A DNA stretch of 64,000 bases from Chryseobacterium sp. 52 (lineage in GTDB: Bacteria > Bacteroidota > Bacteroidia > Flavobacteriales > Weeksellaceae): the NCBI RefSeq assembly GCF_002754245.1, contig NZ_PEEX01000001.1:1054001-1118000 (forward strand), written 5' to 3'. Position 1 is the first letter of the stretch. Each line of letters begins with the position of its first letter. Shown here piece by piece: positions 63,579 to 64,000 of the stretch. Under the pieces are notes generated by a model, which saw only the letters and a list, made by a program, of their open reading frames with translations, was not told where the DNA came from and did not search any database. A program made the translations under genes and the position numbers.

Positions 63579-64000
63579 ATGAAGACGGTAAAGAAAGTAT
63601 TGTTTTGGACGGTGGTTGCTTTTGCATTGATCCAGTTTATTCCCGTTGATAAGGTAAATAAACCTGTTGATACGGCCGTGAACTTCGTTGATGCCAGAAA
63701 GACTCCGGAGAAAGTAAGAGGGCTGATAAAAGGAGCCTGCTACGACTGTCATTCCAATGAAACCATATACCCTAAATATGCTCATATTGCGCCCGTTTCC
63801 TGGTCTGTAAAAAGCCATATCAACGAAGGTAGAGAACATCTCAATTTTTCGATATGGGGTACCTATAATAAAGAATTAAAAGAGAGTATGCTGAGCAAGT
63901 CTGTTCAGACAATCCAAAGCAAAGCTATGCCAATGCCCGGCTATATCGTTTATCATAAAGAAGCGAATCTGTCTGAAGCAGAAAGAACATTACTGGCGCA
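63579..64000 (+). CDS. Haem-binding domain protein, 3' end outside window
   Basis: The first ~140 residues are visible and the end is cut off by the window edge. An N-terminal helix (VLFWTVVAFALIQFIPVDK) anchors it in the membrane. The CxxCH haem c motif is CYDCH near residue 54, followed by YPKYAHIAPVSW and a Met in AMPMPGYIVYHK. This matches the 'haem-binding domain' family (PF14376) found near lipoprotein and oxidase genes. The ATG at 63579 follows the previous stop by 4 bp, so the two genes are co-transcribed. Confidence 0.85.
   Translation, partial: MKTVKKVLFWTVVAFALIQFIPVDKVNKPVDTAVNFVDARKTPEKVRGLIKGACYDCHSNETIYPKYAHIAPVSWSVKSHINEGREHLNFSIWGTYNKELKESMLSKSVQTIQSKAMPMPGYIVYHKEANLSEAERTLLA

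Overview
The window looks like the chromosome of a Chryseobacterium-type flavobacterium (Bacteroidota, Weeksellaceae or a close relative). Supporting signs are the AT-rich sequence, many -7 boxes of the Bacteroidetes form TAnnTTTG, the near absence of Shine-Dalgarno sites, three paralogous or semi-paralogous TonB-dependent receptors plus a fourth barrel protein, a type IX secretion (T9SS) C-terminal sorting tail, a fused CcoNO cytochrome oxidase, and a double-glycine leader peptide of the type common in Chryseobacterium. Genus and family assignments rest on recognition only; no search was run.

Layout. 1-9.1 kb: a cut-off DUF4349 lipoprotein, an acyl-CoA dehydrogenase of the glutaryl-CoA type, DoxX, a Cys-rich GG-leader peptide, an AI-2E family permease, Lon protease and a PpiD/SurA-like periplasmic chaperone. 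9.2-13 kb: an MCE/MlaD lipid-transport protein followed by a membrane 4Fe-4S protein and a CCG-domain protein that look like an electron-transfer pair. 13-18.6 kb: a flippase and a hexapeptide acetyltransferase, SerS and several lipoproteins. 18.6-28.3 kb: a complete cbb3 oxidase locus on the minus strand (ccoI, ccoS, ccoNO fusion, ccoQ, ccoP, ccoG, fixH, SafE-like), headed by a divergent Crp/Fnr regulator. 28.4-30.9 kb: panB, a small membrane protein, an RluA-type pseudouridine synthase and a GH19 lysozyme/chitinase. 31.2-37.3 kb: a TPP riboswitch and the thiamine operon thiS-thiC-(TenI-like)-thiE-thiG-thiH-thiF. 37.4-46.9 kb: three outer-membrane barrel proteins and a LytS/LytR-type two-component pair. 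47-52.3 kb: acnA and acnB, both aconitases. 52.8-58.5 kb: a WG-repeat protein, a second TPP riboswitch in front of a TonB receptor, an HU/CCDC81-type membrane protein, an acyl-CoA thioesterase and a D-2-hydroxyacid dehydrogenase. 58.7-64 kb: a DUF285 repeat protein with a T9SS tail, a serine hydrolase lipoprotein, an Ig-like lipoprotein and a cut-off haem-binding protein.

How it works together. The two TPP riboswitches tie thiamine synthesis (31 kb) to an outer-membrane receptor for thiamine or a precursor (54 kb). The Crp/Fnr gene and the cco genes share a repeated TGA-N6-TCA element that could couple oxidase expression to the regulator. The most unusual regulatory region lies before the TonB receptor at 40.1 kb. 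It has a compact RNA resembling a stripped-down S-box (SAM-I) aptamer, then a tiny frame ending Met-Arg-Met-Cys-Cys-Cys-Phe-stop, then a hairpin, which suggests control by sulfur amino acids. A second oddity is a 33-codon degenerate copy of the acnA 5' end in the long leader of acnB. A third is an ~80-bp imperfect palindromic, MITE-like element at 2.0 kb. No CRISPR array, insertion sequence, rRNA or tRNA was recognised.
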